Positions 54,821 to 63,795 of a stretch of 64,000 nucleotides of DNA are shown here, one piece after another. Position 1 is the stretch's first letter. Each line of letters starts with the position of its first letter. The translations under genes and the position numbers were made by a program. Under the pieces are notes generated by a model that had not been told where the DNA came from, made no database searches, and saw nothing but the letters and a program-made list of their open reading frames with translations. Source of the stretch: Porphyrobacter sp. TH134 (GTDB taxonomy: Bacteria; Pseudomonadota; Alphaproteobacteria; Sphingomonadales; Sphingomonadaceae); assembly GCF_002855495.1 (NCBI RefSeq), contig NZ_PKRO01000017.1:1-64000 (forward strand), written 5' to 3'.

Positions 54821-57493
54821 ATGACATTGAAGACGGTCTATGTTTTCGGAGGCCAAGCCGACCATTCCGACCCGCGCCAGAAGGACAAGACCGTTGCGGG
54901 CGGCAAGGGCGCCAACCTTGCCGAAATGGCCAGCATCGGCCTGCCTGTGCCTCCGGGCTTCACGATCACCACTGAAGAATGCGTGGCCTATCTGCAGGAT
55001 GGCGCGGATTTCTCCGACCATCTGCGAAGTGCAGTGGCTGGTGCGCTGAAGCATGTCGAAGCCACGGTCGGCAAGACCTTCGGCGATGCCGCTGATCCGT
55101 TGCTGGTGTCGGTCCGCTCGGGCGCGCGGGTGTCGATGCCGGGGATGATGGACACGGTGCTCAACCTCGGCCTGAACGATGCGACCGTGGCCGGGCTTGC
55201 CGCATCGAGCGGCGATGCCCGCTTCGCCTGGGATTCGTACCGCCGGTTCATCCAGATGTATTCGGACGTGGTGCTCGGGATTGATCACGGACACTTTGAA
55301 GAAGCGCTGGAGATCGCCAAGGAAGACAAGGGCTTTTACAGCGATACCGAGATGTCGTGTGAAGATTGGCAGGCGCTGGTCGGGCACTACAAGACGATCG
55401 TCGCGGACGAGCTGGGCCGCCCGTTCCCGCAGGACGTGCACGAACAGCTGTGGGGCGCGATCCGCGCGGTGTTCGACAGCTGGGACAGCGACCGCGCCAA
55501 GGTCTACCGGCGGCTCAACGACATTCCGGGCGACTGGGGCACCGCGGTCAACGTGCAGGCGATGGTGTTCGGCAACATGGGCGACACCAGCGCCACCGGC
55601 GTCGCCTTCACCCGCGACCCGGCGACAGGCGTGCGGGCCTATTACGGCGAATACCTGATCAACGCACAGGGTGAGGACGTGGTCGCGGGCATCCGCACGC
55701 CGCAATACCTCACCAAGGCCGCGCGCGAGGCAGCAGGCGCCAAGCCGCTGTCGATGGAAGAGGCGCTGCCTGACGCCTACACCGAACTCGCCCGCGTGTT
55801 CGACCTGCTGGAACTTCACTACAAGGACATGCAGGACATTGAATTCACGGTCGAACGCGGCAAGCTGTGGATGCTGCAGACCCGCTCGGGCAAGCGCACC
55901 GCCAAGGCCGCGCTCAAGATGGCGGTCGACATGGTCGAGGAAGGCCTGATCGATGAACGCGAGGCCGTGCGGCGGGTCGATCCGATGGCATTGGACCAGC
56001 TGCTCCACCCGACGCTCGACCCCAAGGCCGAGCGTAATGTGCTGACCACGGGCCTGCCCGCCTCTCCGGGCGCGGCAGCGGGCAAGATCGTGCTCGACGC
56101 CGACACGGCCGAACAATGGGCGGGGCGCGGCGAAAAGGTGATTCTGGTGCGCGTGGAGACCAGCCCGGAAGACATCCACGGCATGCACGCCGCGCAGGGC
56201 ATCCTGACCGCGCGCGGCGGGATGACCAGCCACGCGGCAGTTGTGGCGCGCGGGATGGGGCGGCCCTGCGTCTCGGGCGCCGGGCAGGTCTCGATCGACC
56301 GCAACACCCGCACTCTGCGGATCGGCTCCACCGAGCTCAAGGAAGGCGATGCCATCACCCTCGACGGCGCAACCGGGCAGGTGATGCTCGGCATCGTCCC
56401 CACGGTCGAGCCGGAGCTGGCGGGCGATTTCGGGACGCTGATGGTCTGGGCCGACAAGCTGCGCCGGATGAAGGTGCGCACCAATGCCGAAACGCCCGAT
56501 GATTGCCGCATGGCGCGGCAGTTCGGTGCGGAGGGCATCGGGCTGTGCCGGACTGAACACATGTTCTTTGAAGCCTCGCGTATCTCGCTGGTGCGCCAGA
56601 TGATTCTGGCGGATGACGAGGCTGGCCGCAGGCGCGCACTGGAGCAATTGCTGCCCGAACAGCGCGCCGATTTCACCGCGATCTTCGAGGTGATGGCGGG
56701 CCTGCCCTGCACGATCCGCTTGCTCGATCCGCCGCTGCACGAATTCCTGCCCCATGCGGACGAGGACTTTGCCGAACTGGCGGATGCCACCGGGCTTGGG
56801 GTCGATCACCTGAAGCGCCGGGCGGGGGAACTCCACGAATTCAACCCGATGCTCGGCCACCGCGGCTGCCGCCTCGGGATCACCTACCCTGAAATCTACG
56901 AGATGCAGGCCCGCGCGATCTTTGAGGCGGTGTGCGCGGTGAAGGCCTCGACGGGCGAAGCGCCGTTGCCCGAGATCATGATCCCGCTGGTCGCCACAAA
57001 GCGGGAACTGGCGATCCTGCGCGCGCTGGTTGACCGGGTGGCCGAAGCGGTGTTTGCCGAAGTCGGCACGCGGGTGGATTACCTCGTCGGCACCATGATC
57101 GAATTGCCGCGCGCCGCGCTGATGGCCGGCGAGATTGCCGAGGAAGGCGCGTTCTTCAGCTTCGGGACCAACGATCTCACCCAGACCACGCTGGGCGTCA
57201 GCCGCGATGATGCGGCGCGGTTCCTCAGCGTTTATGTCGAGAAAGGCATCTTTCCGCGCGATCCCTTCGTCAGCCTTGATATCGAGGGTGTCGGCCAACT
57301 GGTCGAACTGGCGGCGGAGCGTGGGCGCAAGACCCGCCCCGATATCAAGCTCGGCATCTGCGGCGAACATGGCGGGGACCCGGCGAGCATCGCCTTTTGC
57401 GAGAAGGTCGGCCTCGATTATGTCAGCGCATCGCCCTACCGCGTGCCGATCGCAAGGCTGGCGGCCGCGCAGGCGGCCTTGAAGAAGGCCTAG
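54821..57493 (+). CDS. ppdK: Pyruvate, phosphate dikinase
   Basis: Interconverts pyruvate + ATP + Pi and phosphoenolpyruvate + AMP + PPi. The 890-residue length is standard. The N-terminal ATP-grasp domain begins YVFGGQADHSDPRQKDKTVAGGKGANLAEM. The swivelling His domain has GGMTSHAAVVARGMGRPCVSG (phospho-His). The C-terminal PEP-binding barrel has GLCRTEHMF and FFSFGTNDLTQTTLG, ending with LGICGEHGGDPAS (catalytic Cys). Its TAG overlaps the TAG of the convergent methyltransferase through CTAG at 57490-57493. Confidence 0.98.
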   Translation: MTLKTVYVFGGQADHSDPRQKDKTVAGGKGANLAEMASIGLPVPPGFTITTEECVAYLQDGADFSDHLRSAVAGALKHVEATVGKTFGDAADPLLVSVRSGARVSMPGMMDTVLNLGLNDATVAGLAASSGDARFAWDSYRRFIQMYSDVVLGIDHGHFEEALEIAKEDKGFYSDTEMSCEDWQALVGHYKTIVADELGRPFPQDVHEQLWGAIRAVFDSWDSDRAKVYRRLNDIPGDWGTAVNVQAMVFGNMGDTSATGVAFTRDPATGVRAYYGEYLINAQGEDVVAGIRTPQYLTKAAREAAGAKPLSMEEALPDAYTELARVFDLLELHYKDMQDIEFTVERGKLWMLQTRSGKRTAKAALKMAVDMVEEGLIDEREAVRRVDPMALDQLLHPTLDPKAERNVLTTGLPASPGAAAGKIVLDADTAEQWAGRGEKVILVRVETSPEDIHGMHAAQGILTARGGMTSHAAVVARGMGRPCVSGAGQVSIDRNTRTLRIGSTELKEGDAITLDGATGQVMLGIVPTVEPELAGDFGTLMVWADKLRRMKVRTNAETPDDCRMARQFGAEGIGLCRTEHMFFEASRISLVRQMILADDEAGRRRALEQLLPEQRADFTAIFEVMAGLPCTIRLLDPPLHEFLPHADEDFAELADATGLGVDHLKRRAGELHEFNPMLGHRGCRLGITYPEIYEMQARAIFEAVCAVKASTGEAPLPEIMIPLVATKRELAILRALVDRVAEAVFAEVGTRVDYLVGTMIELPRAALMAGEIAEEGAFFSFGTNDLTQTTLGVSRDDAARFLSVYVEKGIFPRDPFVSLDIEGVGQLVELAAERGRKTRPDIKLGICGEHGGDPASIAFCEKVGLDYVSASPYRVPIARLAAAQAALKKA

Positions 57494-58254
57494 GTTCCGG
57501 CAAGCGAGCGCCGGCCGGTGAGGGTGACGATTTCGAACGTCTCGGTCACCTTGCCATCGGCTTCGGCGCGGGCGGTGAAGGCGGCGCGGGCACGGGCGAG
57601 GGCGGCTTTGCCCAGCGGGGCGGCGGGCTTTGCGAGGGCGTTGCCAAGGCCCTGATCCCGCAAGTCGCCCACCAGGCGGCCGAGTGAGGAATAGCGCACT
57701 GCCAGCGTGTGCGTGTCCACCACCGGATCCTTCCACCCGGCGCGCTGGAGCAACGAAGGCGCCGCGCGGGCATCAACCATCGGATGGAGCCGTGCCGCGG
57801 GCCTGTCCGGTTCGGCCGCCATCATCGCGGCGCGCAGAGCGGGAAGGCTCTGGCCGCCGATGAAGCTGGCGATCACCAGCCCGCCGGGGGTGAGTGCATT
57901 GCGCAGATGGATCAGCGCCCCGGGCAGATCGTTGACCGCATCCAGCTGCCCGATCACGCCGATGAAGTCATACGGCCCCCCCGCCAGCGGTTCGGCCGGA
58001 TTGGCGGTGCGGTTGACGGCCAGCATCGCGCCATCCTGCTCCAGATAGACCGCCAAGGACCGCGGGCAGTCACCGATCATCAGCGCCGCCCGTGGCTGAT
58101 GGCGCACAAAAGACAGGCGCTCGACCATGTCGTCGGCCATCTCGTCGATCAGGTAGGTCGCTGCCGCATCGTTCAGCCGGCGACGCGCACTGCGCACAGC
58201 GCGGGCCAGGCGGCGGTTTTCGGCGAAGATCGTGGGGACGGAGGCGCTTGTCAT
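57490..58254 (-). CDS. BioC/NDUFAF5-like SAM-dependent methyltransferase
   Basis: A 254-residue class I methyltransferase. It opens FAENRRLARAVRSARRRLNDAAATYLIDEMADDMVERLSFV, the N-terminal signature of the BioC/NDUFAF5-type family often found next to comF in alphaproteobacteria. The SAM motif is degenerate (ALMIGDCPRS in place of a canonical GxGxG). Motif IV-like FDF is replaced by YDFIGVIGQLDAVNDLPGAL and followed by LTPGGLVIASFIGG. Divergent from comF with 56 bp between starts. The exact substrate is unknown. Confidence 0.82.
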   Translation of the reverse strand: MTSASVPTIFAENRRLARAVRSARRRLNDAAATYLIDEMADDMVERLSFVRHQPRAALMIGDCPRSLAVYLEQDGAMLAVNRTANPAEPLAGGPYDFIGVIGQLDAVNDLPGALIHLRNALTPGGLVIASFIGGQSLPALRAAMMAAEPDRPAARLHPMVDARAAPSLLQRAGWKDPVVDTHTLAVRYSSLGRLVGDLRDQGLGNALAKPAAPLGKAALARARAAFTARAEADGKVTETFEIVTLTGRRSLAGT

Positions 58255-58310
58255 GGCATTGCCCTGCCGTGCTTGCCACCAGGTTGCAAGCCGTGCGACA
58301 CTCCGCAGCG

Positions 58311-59006
58311 ATGGCAGTGGTCGCTCACATCGCCCGGCAATTCGCACCGCTGGTGGACTTCGTCTATCCGCCGCGCTGCCCTTCGTGCGGGGCTTCGGTT
58401 GCCGCGCAGGCGGGGCTTTGTATCGATTGCTGGAGCACGCTCGAGGTGCCCGATCATCCCGAGGTGGCGGGCCACGACGTGCCGGTCTATGCGGCGACCT
58501 ATTACAACGAAACATCGCGCAAGCTGGTGCTGGCCTACAAGCACGGCGGGCGGATCGCATTATCCGGATTGCTGGCGCGGCTGATCGCAGCCCGGATGCC
58601 CGAGCCGCTGGCAGGCCGCGCGCCGCCGCTGCTGGTGCCGGTGCCGCTCCATCGCTGGCGGCTGTGGAGCCGCGGGTTCAACCAGTCGGCCCTACTCGCG
58701 CGCGCGCTTGAGCAGAGCGGCAAGGGCGAGGCGGCGGTGGCGGCGCTGGTGCGGTTCCGGCGCACGCCCAACCTCGGCGGGCTGGGGCGCGAGGCGCGCG
58801 AGCGGGTGCTGACAGGAGCAATCAGACTGGCACCCGGGCAGGCCGGGCGCATCGCGGGACGTGATATCGTGCTGGTCGACGACGTGCTTACCAGCGGCGC
58901 GACAAGTCGCGCCTGTATCGCCGCGATCGCAGCCGCTCATCCTGCTTCCATCGCAGTGGCGTGTTTTGCGCGGGTAGAGGAGGGCCATCACTTCGCGCAA
59001 CCATAG
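58311..59006 (+). CDS. comF: ComF family phosphoribosyltransferase-like protein
   Basis: ComF proteins are linked to DNA uptake but are widespread in non-competent bacteria. From ATG 58311 it has 231 residues: a zinc-binding N terminus (YPPRCPSCGASVAAQAGLCIDCW), the conserved YYNETSRKLVLAYKHGGR, PVPLHRWRLWSRGFNQSALLA and the PRPP loop IVLVDDVLTSGATSRACI. Length is typical. Longer upstream frames overlap the divergent methyltransferase and lack homology. Confidence 0.93.
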   Translation: MAVVAHIARQFAPLVDFVYPPRCPSCGASVAAQAGLCIDCWSTLEVPDHPEVAGHDVPVYAATYYNETSRKLVLAYKHGGRIALSGLLARLIAARMPEPLAGRAPPLLVPVPLHRWRLWSRGFNQSALLARALEQSGKGEAAVAALVRFRRTPNLGGLGREARERVLTGAIRLAPGQAGRIAGRDIVLVDDVLTSGATSRACIAAIAAAHPASIAVACFARVEEGHHFAQP

Positions 59007-59405
59007 CGCGGTTCTGCCTGAAAAACATAACGCCCGGGGCCTTTTGGACCCCGGGCGCCACGTGACGAAACGGTGCGAATCCACCCTTGCGGGCTCCTCC
59101 CTTGCAGGAGGTGGCAGCGACCCCCTAATTTCGCTGCCGGGATCCAATCCCTATCGTTCAACCGGTCGCACTGACACCCCGCTGTCGGTCTGCGGCCCGG
59201 TCACCCCCTGAACCTGACACCGGGCGGTGTCGATGTTCGGTTGAGAGCACCTTGCGATGTCTCTGACGACGCTTGTTCCACGCCATGCGTTGCTGCGAAA
59301 GACTGAACCTGCAAGCTTTGCATTTTTTGGATGACCCTGTTGTGTGCTTGCAACAATCCTTGCATGGGCTGCGGCCTGACGACATGATCTGACGGGAGTT
59401 TTGAG
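59007..59405 (-). ncRNA. Candidate structured ncRNA upstream of hisI, terminator included
   Basis: About 400 bp without a protein gene. On the minus strand there are successive hairpins: GGGAT-TGG-ATCCC near 59140, GGCAGCGA-N-TCGCTGCC (59113-59138), CCTCCTGCAAGGGAGG (59093-59109), and a strong terminator CGCCCGGGG-N9-CCCCGGGCG (59031-59057) followed by TTATGTTTTT. This suggests an independent transcript ending near 59020. The 5' end was not located. It does not match tmRNA, RNase P or SRP RNA by eye; 6S-like or a novel RNA is possible. The hisI promoter must also lie in the right-hand part. Confidence 0.4.
59021..59057 (-). terminator. Rho-independent terminator, minus strand
   Basis: CGCCCGGGG and CCCCGGGCG pair around a 9-base loop, and the minus-strand transcript continues TTATGTTTTT. 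It is the wrong way round for comF but right for a leftward transcript from 59060-59400. The hairpin alone could still help comF end. Confidence 0.7.
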
Positions 59406-59801
59406 GTGGCTGAGCAATCTCTTTCCACTGCTGAGCGTGAGAAGGGCACCCTCTTCGCACCGCGATTTGACGCTCATGGATTGTTGACCGCAGTGGTCGT
59501 GGATGACGCTTCGGGAGAGGTGCTGGTCGTCGCACATATGACTGAAGAGGCGCTGGCCAAGACGCTCGAGACCGGCAAGGTGCATTTCTGGTCGCGCTCG
59601 CGCGGGTCATTGTGGCTCAAGGGCGAAACTTCGGGCCACTTCCTTGCTGTCGCCGAGATTCGCGTCGACTGCGATCAAGACGCACTCGTTATCCGCGCCG
59701 TTCCTGCCGGCCCCACGTGTCACACAGGGGCGCGCAGCTGTTTTTATCGCCGCATCGCGGGGGACGGGCAGCAGCCCGTCCTGACTCGCATCGATACTTG
59801 A
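59406..59801 (+). CDS. hisI: Phosphoribosyl-AMP cyclohydrolase
   Basis: Third step of histidine synthesis: opens the PR-AMP ring. The 131 residues start at GTG (59406) with a GGGAG site upstream. Motifs are [40 protein letters not shown], then [12 protein letters not shown] (Asp/Cys metal ligands) and [13 protein letters not shown]. The HisE domain of fused HisIE is absent, as in most alphaproteobacteria. Other his genes are not nearby. Confidence 0.95.
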   Translation: MAEQSLSTAEREKGTLFAPRFDAHGLLTAVVVDDASGEVLVVAHMTEEALAKTLETGKVHFWSRSRGSLWLKGETSGHFLAVAEIRVDCDQDALVIRAVPAGPTCHTGARSCFYRRIAGDGQQPVLTRIDT

Positions 59802-59832
59802 CGCTCACGTAAACGTAAGGTAGAGGCGGGAC

Positions 59833-60327
59833 ATGGCTACTGCTCCTGCTTCCACCGCCGCTGACACATCCAAACAGGCCGGCAAAGATGCCGGCAAAGA
59901 CGCCAGCAGCGAACAGCGCCGCAACGGCGCGCATCTGGATCGGCCTGATGTGCACGAGCGCGAACAATTTACCATCTCCGATCTGACGCTGGAGTTCGGC
60001 TGCACCGCCCGTGCGCTGCGCTTTTACGAGGATGAGGGGCTCATCAATCCGGCCCGCGTCGGCCTGACCCGCGTTTATTCCAAGCGGGACCGCGCGCGGC
60101 TCGCCTGGATCATGCGGGCCAAGAACGTCGGTTTCAGCCTGACCGAAATCCGCGAAATGATCGATCTGTATGATCTTGATGATGGCCGCGTCGAACAGCG
60201 CCGTGTCACCATTGAAAAGTGCCGCATCCACATCGCCAAGCTCAAAGCGCAGCGCGACGATATCGATTCCTCGATCAATGAACTCACCGATTTCGTGGCC
60301 GAAATCGAAAAGCTTGAGCTGCGTTGA
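59833..60327 (+). CDS. MerR-family regulator of fatty-acid/acyl-CoA metabolism
   Basis: A 164-residue MerR protein: a disordered Ala/Lys-rich N terminus (1-40), HTH (FTISDLTLEFGCTARALRFYEDEGLINPARVGLTRVY), then a coiled-coil dimerisation helix (RVTIEKCRIHIAKLKAQRDDIDSSINELTDFVAEIEKLEL). Its place 53 bp before the acyl-CoA dehydrogenase suggests control of that gene, in the manner of LiuR-type regulators. The effector is unknown; no conserved metal-binding cysteines of classical MerR are present in the C-terminal part. Confidence 0.88.
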   Translation: MATAPASTAADTSKQAGKDAGKDASSEQRRNGAHLDRPDVHEREQFTISDLTLEFGCTARALRFYEDEGLINPARVGLTRVYSKRDRARLAWIMRAKNVGFSLTEIREMIDLYDLDDGRVEQRRVTIEKCRIHIAKLKAQRDDIDSSINELTDFVAEIEKLELR

Positions 60328-60380
60328 ACCAATAACGCAGCCCCCGATACCACCTGTACCGCTCACTAAAGGGATATGTG

Positions 60381-62186
60381 ATGCCGACCTACACCGCGCC
60401 GACCCGCGACACGCGCTTCATCGTTAACGAAGTGCTTGATCTGGCCAGCTACGGCAACCTGCCGGGCTTCGAAAACGCCACCCCCGACATGATCGACACG
60501 GTCATCAACGAAGCGGGCAAGTTTTGCGCGGAAGTGCTCGCGCCGATCAATCAGGCAGGCGACGAGTATGGCTGCACCCGTCACGAAGACGGCAGTGTCA
60601 CCACGCCTCCGGGCTTCAAGGAAGCCTATCAGGCTTACGTGGAAAGCGGTTGGGGCACGCTGGCCCAGCCGGAGGAATTCGGCGGGCAGGGACTGCCGCA
60701 TGTGCTCGGCTTTGTGCTCGAAGAATACACTGGCACCGCCAACCAGGCCTTTGCGATGTATCCCGGCCTGACGGCGGGTGCGATTTCGGCGATTACGGCC
60801 AAGGGCTCGGACGAGCAAAAGGCGCTCTATCTCCCCAAGATGATTTCGGGCGAATGGTCGGGCACCATGAACCTGACCGAGCCGCATTGCGGAACCGATC
60901 TCGGCATGATCCGCACCAAGGCCGTGCCGAACGGCGATGGCACCTATGCGATCACCGGCACCAAGATCTTCATTTCGGCCGGCGAGCATGACCTCACCAG
61001 CAACATCATCCATCTGGTGCTGGCCAAGACTCCGGGCGCGCCCGACAGCACCAAGGGCATCTCGCTGTTCATCGTGCCGAAGTTCATCCTCGACGAGAAC
61101 GGTGAGCCTGCTGCGCGCAACGGCGTGACCTGCGGTTCGATCGAGAAGAAGATGGGCATCCACGGCAACGCCACCTGCCTGCTCAACTATGACGGCGCGA
61201 CGGGGTACATGGTGGGCGAGGAGAACAAGGGCCTTGCTGCCATGTTCATCATGATGAACGCCGCACGCCTTGGCGTCGGCATTCAGGGCTATGCCCAGGC
61301 CGAAGTCGCCTATCAGAACGCTGTGACCTACGCGCTCGATCGCCGTCAGGGCCGCGCTCTCTCTGGCCCGGCCGAACCGGAAGCGAAGGCCGATCCGATC
61401 TTCGTCCACCCCGACGTGCGCCGGATGCTGATGGATGCCAAGGTGTTCACCGAATCGATGCGGGCGCTGTGCCTGTGGGGCGCGTTGCAGGTCGATCTGA
61501 CCCACAAGGCGCAGACCCCTGAAGAACGCGAAACCGCCGATCTGCTCATCGGTCTGATGACCCCGGTCATCAAGGGTTATGGCACCGACAAGGGCTATGA
61601 CATCGCAACCAACATGCAACAAGTCTATGGCGGCCACGGCTACGTCAAGGAATGGGGCATGGAGCAGTTTGTTCGCGATAGCCGCATCGCGATGATCTAC
61701 GAAGGCGCCAATGGCGTGCAGGCGATGGACCTGTGCGGCCGCAAGCTCGCCGCAGGCGGCGGCAAGGCGATCCAGGCGTTCTTTGCAATGATCGACGAAG
61801 AAATCGCTGCGGCCAAGCAGGTGGACGAATTGAAGTCCGTCGCCGAACGCCTCGAAAAGGCGCTGGGCGAGCAGAAGGCGGCGACCATGTGGTTCATGCA
61901 GAACGCGATGGCCAACCCCAACCACCTCGGCGCAGGCGCGCATCACTACATGCACATCATGGGCATCGTGACCTTGGGCTTCTTCTGGCTGAAGATGGCC
62001 AAGGTGGCGCTGACGAAGCTCGCGGGAGAGCCCGAAGACAAGGCGTTCTACGAGGCCAAGCTGGTCTCGGCCAATTACTACGCCGAACGCTTCCTGCCTG
62101 ATGCAGGCGCACTGCGGCGCAAGCTGGAAGCGGGCAGCGAATATATGATGAAGCTGCCGGCAGAGGCCTTCGCCACCGCGGCGTAA
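60381..62186 (+). CDS. Acyl-CoA dehydrogenase (large FadE-like type)
   Basis: FAD enzyme that makes the first double bond in beta-oxidation. ATG 60381 (AAAGGGA upstream) gives 601 residues. The family order is N-terminal helical domain (AQPEEFGGQGLPHVLGFVLEEY) and beta domain (GTMNLTEPHCGTDLGMIRTKA, GTKIFISAGEHDL). The C-terminal domain has MNAARLGVGIQGYAQAEVAYQNAVTYA and YEGANGVQAMDLCGRKL, the catalytic Glu context. The ~110-residue C-terminal extension is typical of the 600-residue class acting on longer chains. Ends at a terminator. Confidence 0.96.
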   Translation: MPTYTAPTRDTRFIVNEVLDLASYGNLPGFENATPDMIDTVINEAGKFCAEVLAPINQAGDEYGCTRHEDGSVTTPPGFKEAYQAYVESGWGTLAQPEEFGGQGLPHVLGFVLEEYTGTANQAFAMYPGLTAGAISAITAKGSDEQKALYLPKMISGEWSGTMNLTEPHCGTDLGMIRTKAVPNGDGTYAITGTKIFISAGEHDLTSNIIHLVLAKTPGAPDSTKGISLFIVPKFILDENGEPAARNGVTCGSIEKKMGIHGNATCLLNYDGATGYMVGEENKGLAAMFIMMNAARLGVGIQGYAQAEVAYQNAVTYALDRRQGRALSGPAEPEAKADPIFVHPDVRRMLMDAKVFTESMRALCLWGALQVDLTHKAQTPEERETADLLIGLMTPVIKGYGTDKGYDIATNMQQVYGGHGYVKEWGMEQFVRDSRIAMIYEGANGVQAMDLCGRKLAAGGGKAIQAFFAMIDEEIAAAKQVDELKSVAERLEKALGEQKAATMWFMQNAMANPNHLGAGAHHYMHIMGIVTLGFFWLKMAKVALTKLAGEPEDKAFYEAKLVSANYYAERFLPDAGALRRKLEAGSEYMMKLPAEAFATAA

Positions 62187-62210
62187 GCCTTCCGCATTAT
62201 CCCTTCAAAG

Positions 62211-62245
62211 CGGGTCGTCATGCCATCGCATGGCGGCCCGTTTTT
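62211..62245 (+). terminator. Rho-independent terminator after the acyl-CoA dehydrogenase
   Basis: CGGGTCGTCATGC-CATC-GCATGGCGGCCCG followed by TTTTT. A strong hairpin with a T run, 25 bp after the stop, between convergent genes. Confidence 0.9.
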
Positions 62246-62256
62246 GGTTTGGCAGG

Positions 62257-62796
62257 CTATTCCAGCGCGCCCATCATCCGCTGCGATCCGCCCTTTACCT
62301 TGAAGCCCGAGGCGGGGGCTGGGGCGGGACGTTCCCACAAGGCCGCAGAACTGCGCACGGCAGGGCGCGGGCGTGGCGGCACCGGTTCGGGAGTGGCAGC
62401 TTGCCGTTCGGGTTCGGGCGGCTCACGCTCAAGCACCGCCTCAGGCACCGCCTCTGATCGGACAGGCTCTGGCTCAGCAGCAACCGGCTCAGGCGCGCGC
62501 GCGGGGGGCGCAGGTGCCACTGCGTCCGGCTCTGGCGCCGGAGCAACAGCTTCGGTCATTGGCTCAGCAACCGCGCCGACGGGGGCAGGCGCAGGCGCAG
62601 GTGCCGGCGCATCTCCGGTTCCGAAGGCATTGAGGATCTTCTCTGCGACCTCCTCAATCGACCCGGTCACCAGCAGCGGCTGACCGCCGACGATCCCGAC
62701 ATTGGTCTGGCCGTTCTCGCCGGTGCGGAGCCATGCGATATTCTCGGCCACAACGAGATAATTGCCGCCGCGCGATTCAAGCTTGATGAACTTCAT
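62257..62796 (-). CDS. Pro/Ala-rich protein of unknown function
   Basis: The first ~60 residues form a small folded domain (MKFIKLESRGGNYLVVAENIAWLRTGENGQTNVGIVGGQPLLVTGSIEEVAEKIL), reminiscent of flagellar-associated FlbD-like or other short beta proteins, but I cannot assign it. The remaining 120 residues are low complexity: APAPAPAPAPVG, then Pro/Glu/Ala repeats. The C terminus (SGFKVKGGSQRMMGALE) is conserved-looking. No signal peptide. Convergent with the acyl-CoA dehydrogenase. The fold of the first 60 residues is the only handle on function. Confidence 0.75.
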   Translation of the reverse strand: MKFIKLESRGGNYLVVAENIAWLRTGENGQTNVGIVGGQPLLVTGSIEEVAEKILNAFGTGDAPAPAPAPAPVGAVAEPMTEAVAPAPEPDAVAPAPPARAPEPVAAEPEPVRSEAVPEAVLEREPPEPERQAATPEPVPPRPRPAVRSSAALWERPAPAPASGFKVKGGSQRMMGALE

Positions 62797-62874
62797 GGCC
62801 GCATTTCCCGGGCAGCCGCGCGAAGGTGCTGGCTGATGGCCGAAAGGCTAGCGCTGCCCGGTTAAGGAATCGGT

Positions 62875-63795
62875 CTATTCCACCGGCAGGAAGTCCGGGA
62901 CAGACAAGTAACGCTCTCCCGTGTCGTAATTGAATCCCATCACCCGCGTACCGGCAGGCAAATCCGGCAGCTTCTTCGCGATCGCGGCAAGGGTCGCGCC
63001 CGATGAGATCCCCACCAGCATCCCTTCCTCGCACGCAGCGCGGCGGGCCATGTCCTTGGCGTCCTCGGCATCCACGGCAATGGCACCGTCGATGGCGGCG
63101 GTGTGGAGGTTGCCGGGGATGAAGCCTGCGCCAATGCCCTGGATCGGGTGCGGGCCGGGCTGACCGCCATTGATGACAGGCGAAAGCGCGGGCTCTACGC
63201 CGTACGCCTTCATCGCGGGCCAGTGCTTCTTCAGCTCTTCTGCGCAGCCGGTCAGGTGTCCGCCGGTGCCGACCCCGGTGATCATCACATCAATCGGGCT
63301 ATCGGCAAAGTCGGCAAGGATTTCCTGCGCGGTGGTGCGTGCGTGGATCGCGGGATTGGCGGCATTGTCGAACTGGCTGGGCATCCATGCGCCCGGCGTC
63401 ATGGTGACCAATTCCTGCGCGCGTTCAATGGCGCCCTTCATGCCGCGTTCGCGCGGGGTGAGATCGAAGCTCGCGCCATAGGCCAGCATCAACCGGCGGC
63501 GCTCAATCGACATCGATTCGGGCATGACCAGCACCAGCTTGTAGCCCTTGACCGCGGCGACCATCGCCAGGCCGATGCCGGTGTTGCCGCTGGTGGGTTC
63601 AACAATCGTCCCGCCCGGCTTCAGCGCTCCGCGCGCTTCGGCATCTTCGACCATCGCCAGCGCAATGCGATCCTTGATCGAGCCGCCAGGGTTGGAGCGC
63701 TCCGACTTCACCCAGACTTCATGATCCGGGAACAATCGTGACAACCGGATGTGCGGGGTGCCGCCGATAGTGGCGAGGATGTTGTCAGCCTTCAT
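62875..63795 (-). CDS. cysK: Cysteine synthase (O-acetylserine sulfhydrylase)
   Basis: PLP enzyme making cysteine from O-acetylserine and sulfide. The 306 residues include [16 protein letters not shown] (PLP Lys), [15 protein letters not shown] (substrate loop), [15 protein letters not shown] (phosphate loop), and [10 protein letters not shown] near the C terminus. ATG 63795 is preferred; a frame to 63864 lacks homology. Its start overlaps the stop of the upstream transporter gene (ATGA), so the two are probably co-transcribed. Confidence 0.95.
   Translation of the reverse strand: MKADNILATIGGTPHIRLSRLFPDHEVWVKSERSNPGGSIKDRIALAMVEDAEARGALKPGGTIVEPTSGNTGIGLAMVAAVKGYKLVLVMPESMSIERRRLMLAYGASFDLTPRERGMKGAIERAQELVTMTPGAWMPSQFDNAANPAIHARTTAQEILADFADSPIDVMITGVGTGGHLTGCAEELKKHWPAMKAYGVEPALSPVINGGQPGPHPIQGIGAGFIPGNLHTAAIDGAIAVDAEDAKDMARRAACEEGMLVGISSGATLAAIAKKLPDLPAGTRVMGFNYDTGERYLSVPDFLPVE

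Noticed and set aside
54797-57736. A 979-codon open frame on the minus strand opposite ppdK
   Set aside because: It is Arg/His/Ala-rich with no family motifs and is the antisense of a complete ppdK; high-GC codon bias produces such frames.
59151-59610. Overlapping minus-strand frames of 144-150 codons upstream of and into hisI
   Set aside because: No homology, and they overlap the hairpin-rich region and the hisI start; the RNA interpretation is better supported.
60366-61955. A 529-codon minus-strand frame opposite the acyl-CoA dehydrogenase
   Set aside because: Antisense shadow; the plus-strand gene has complete family motifs and a ribosome site.
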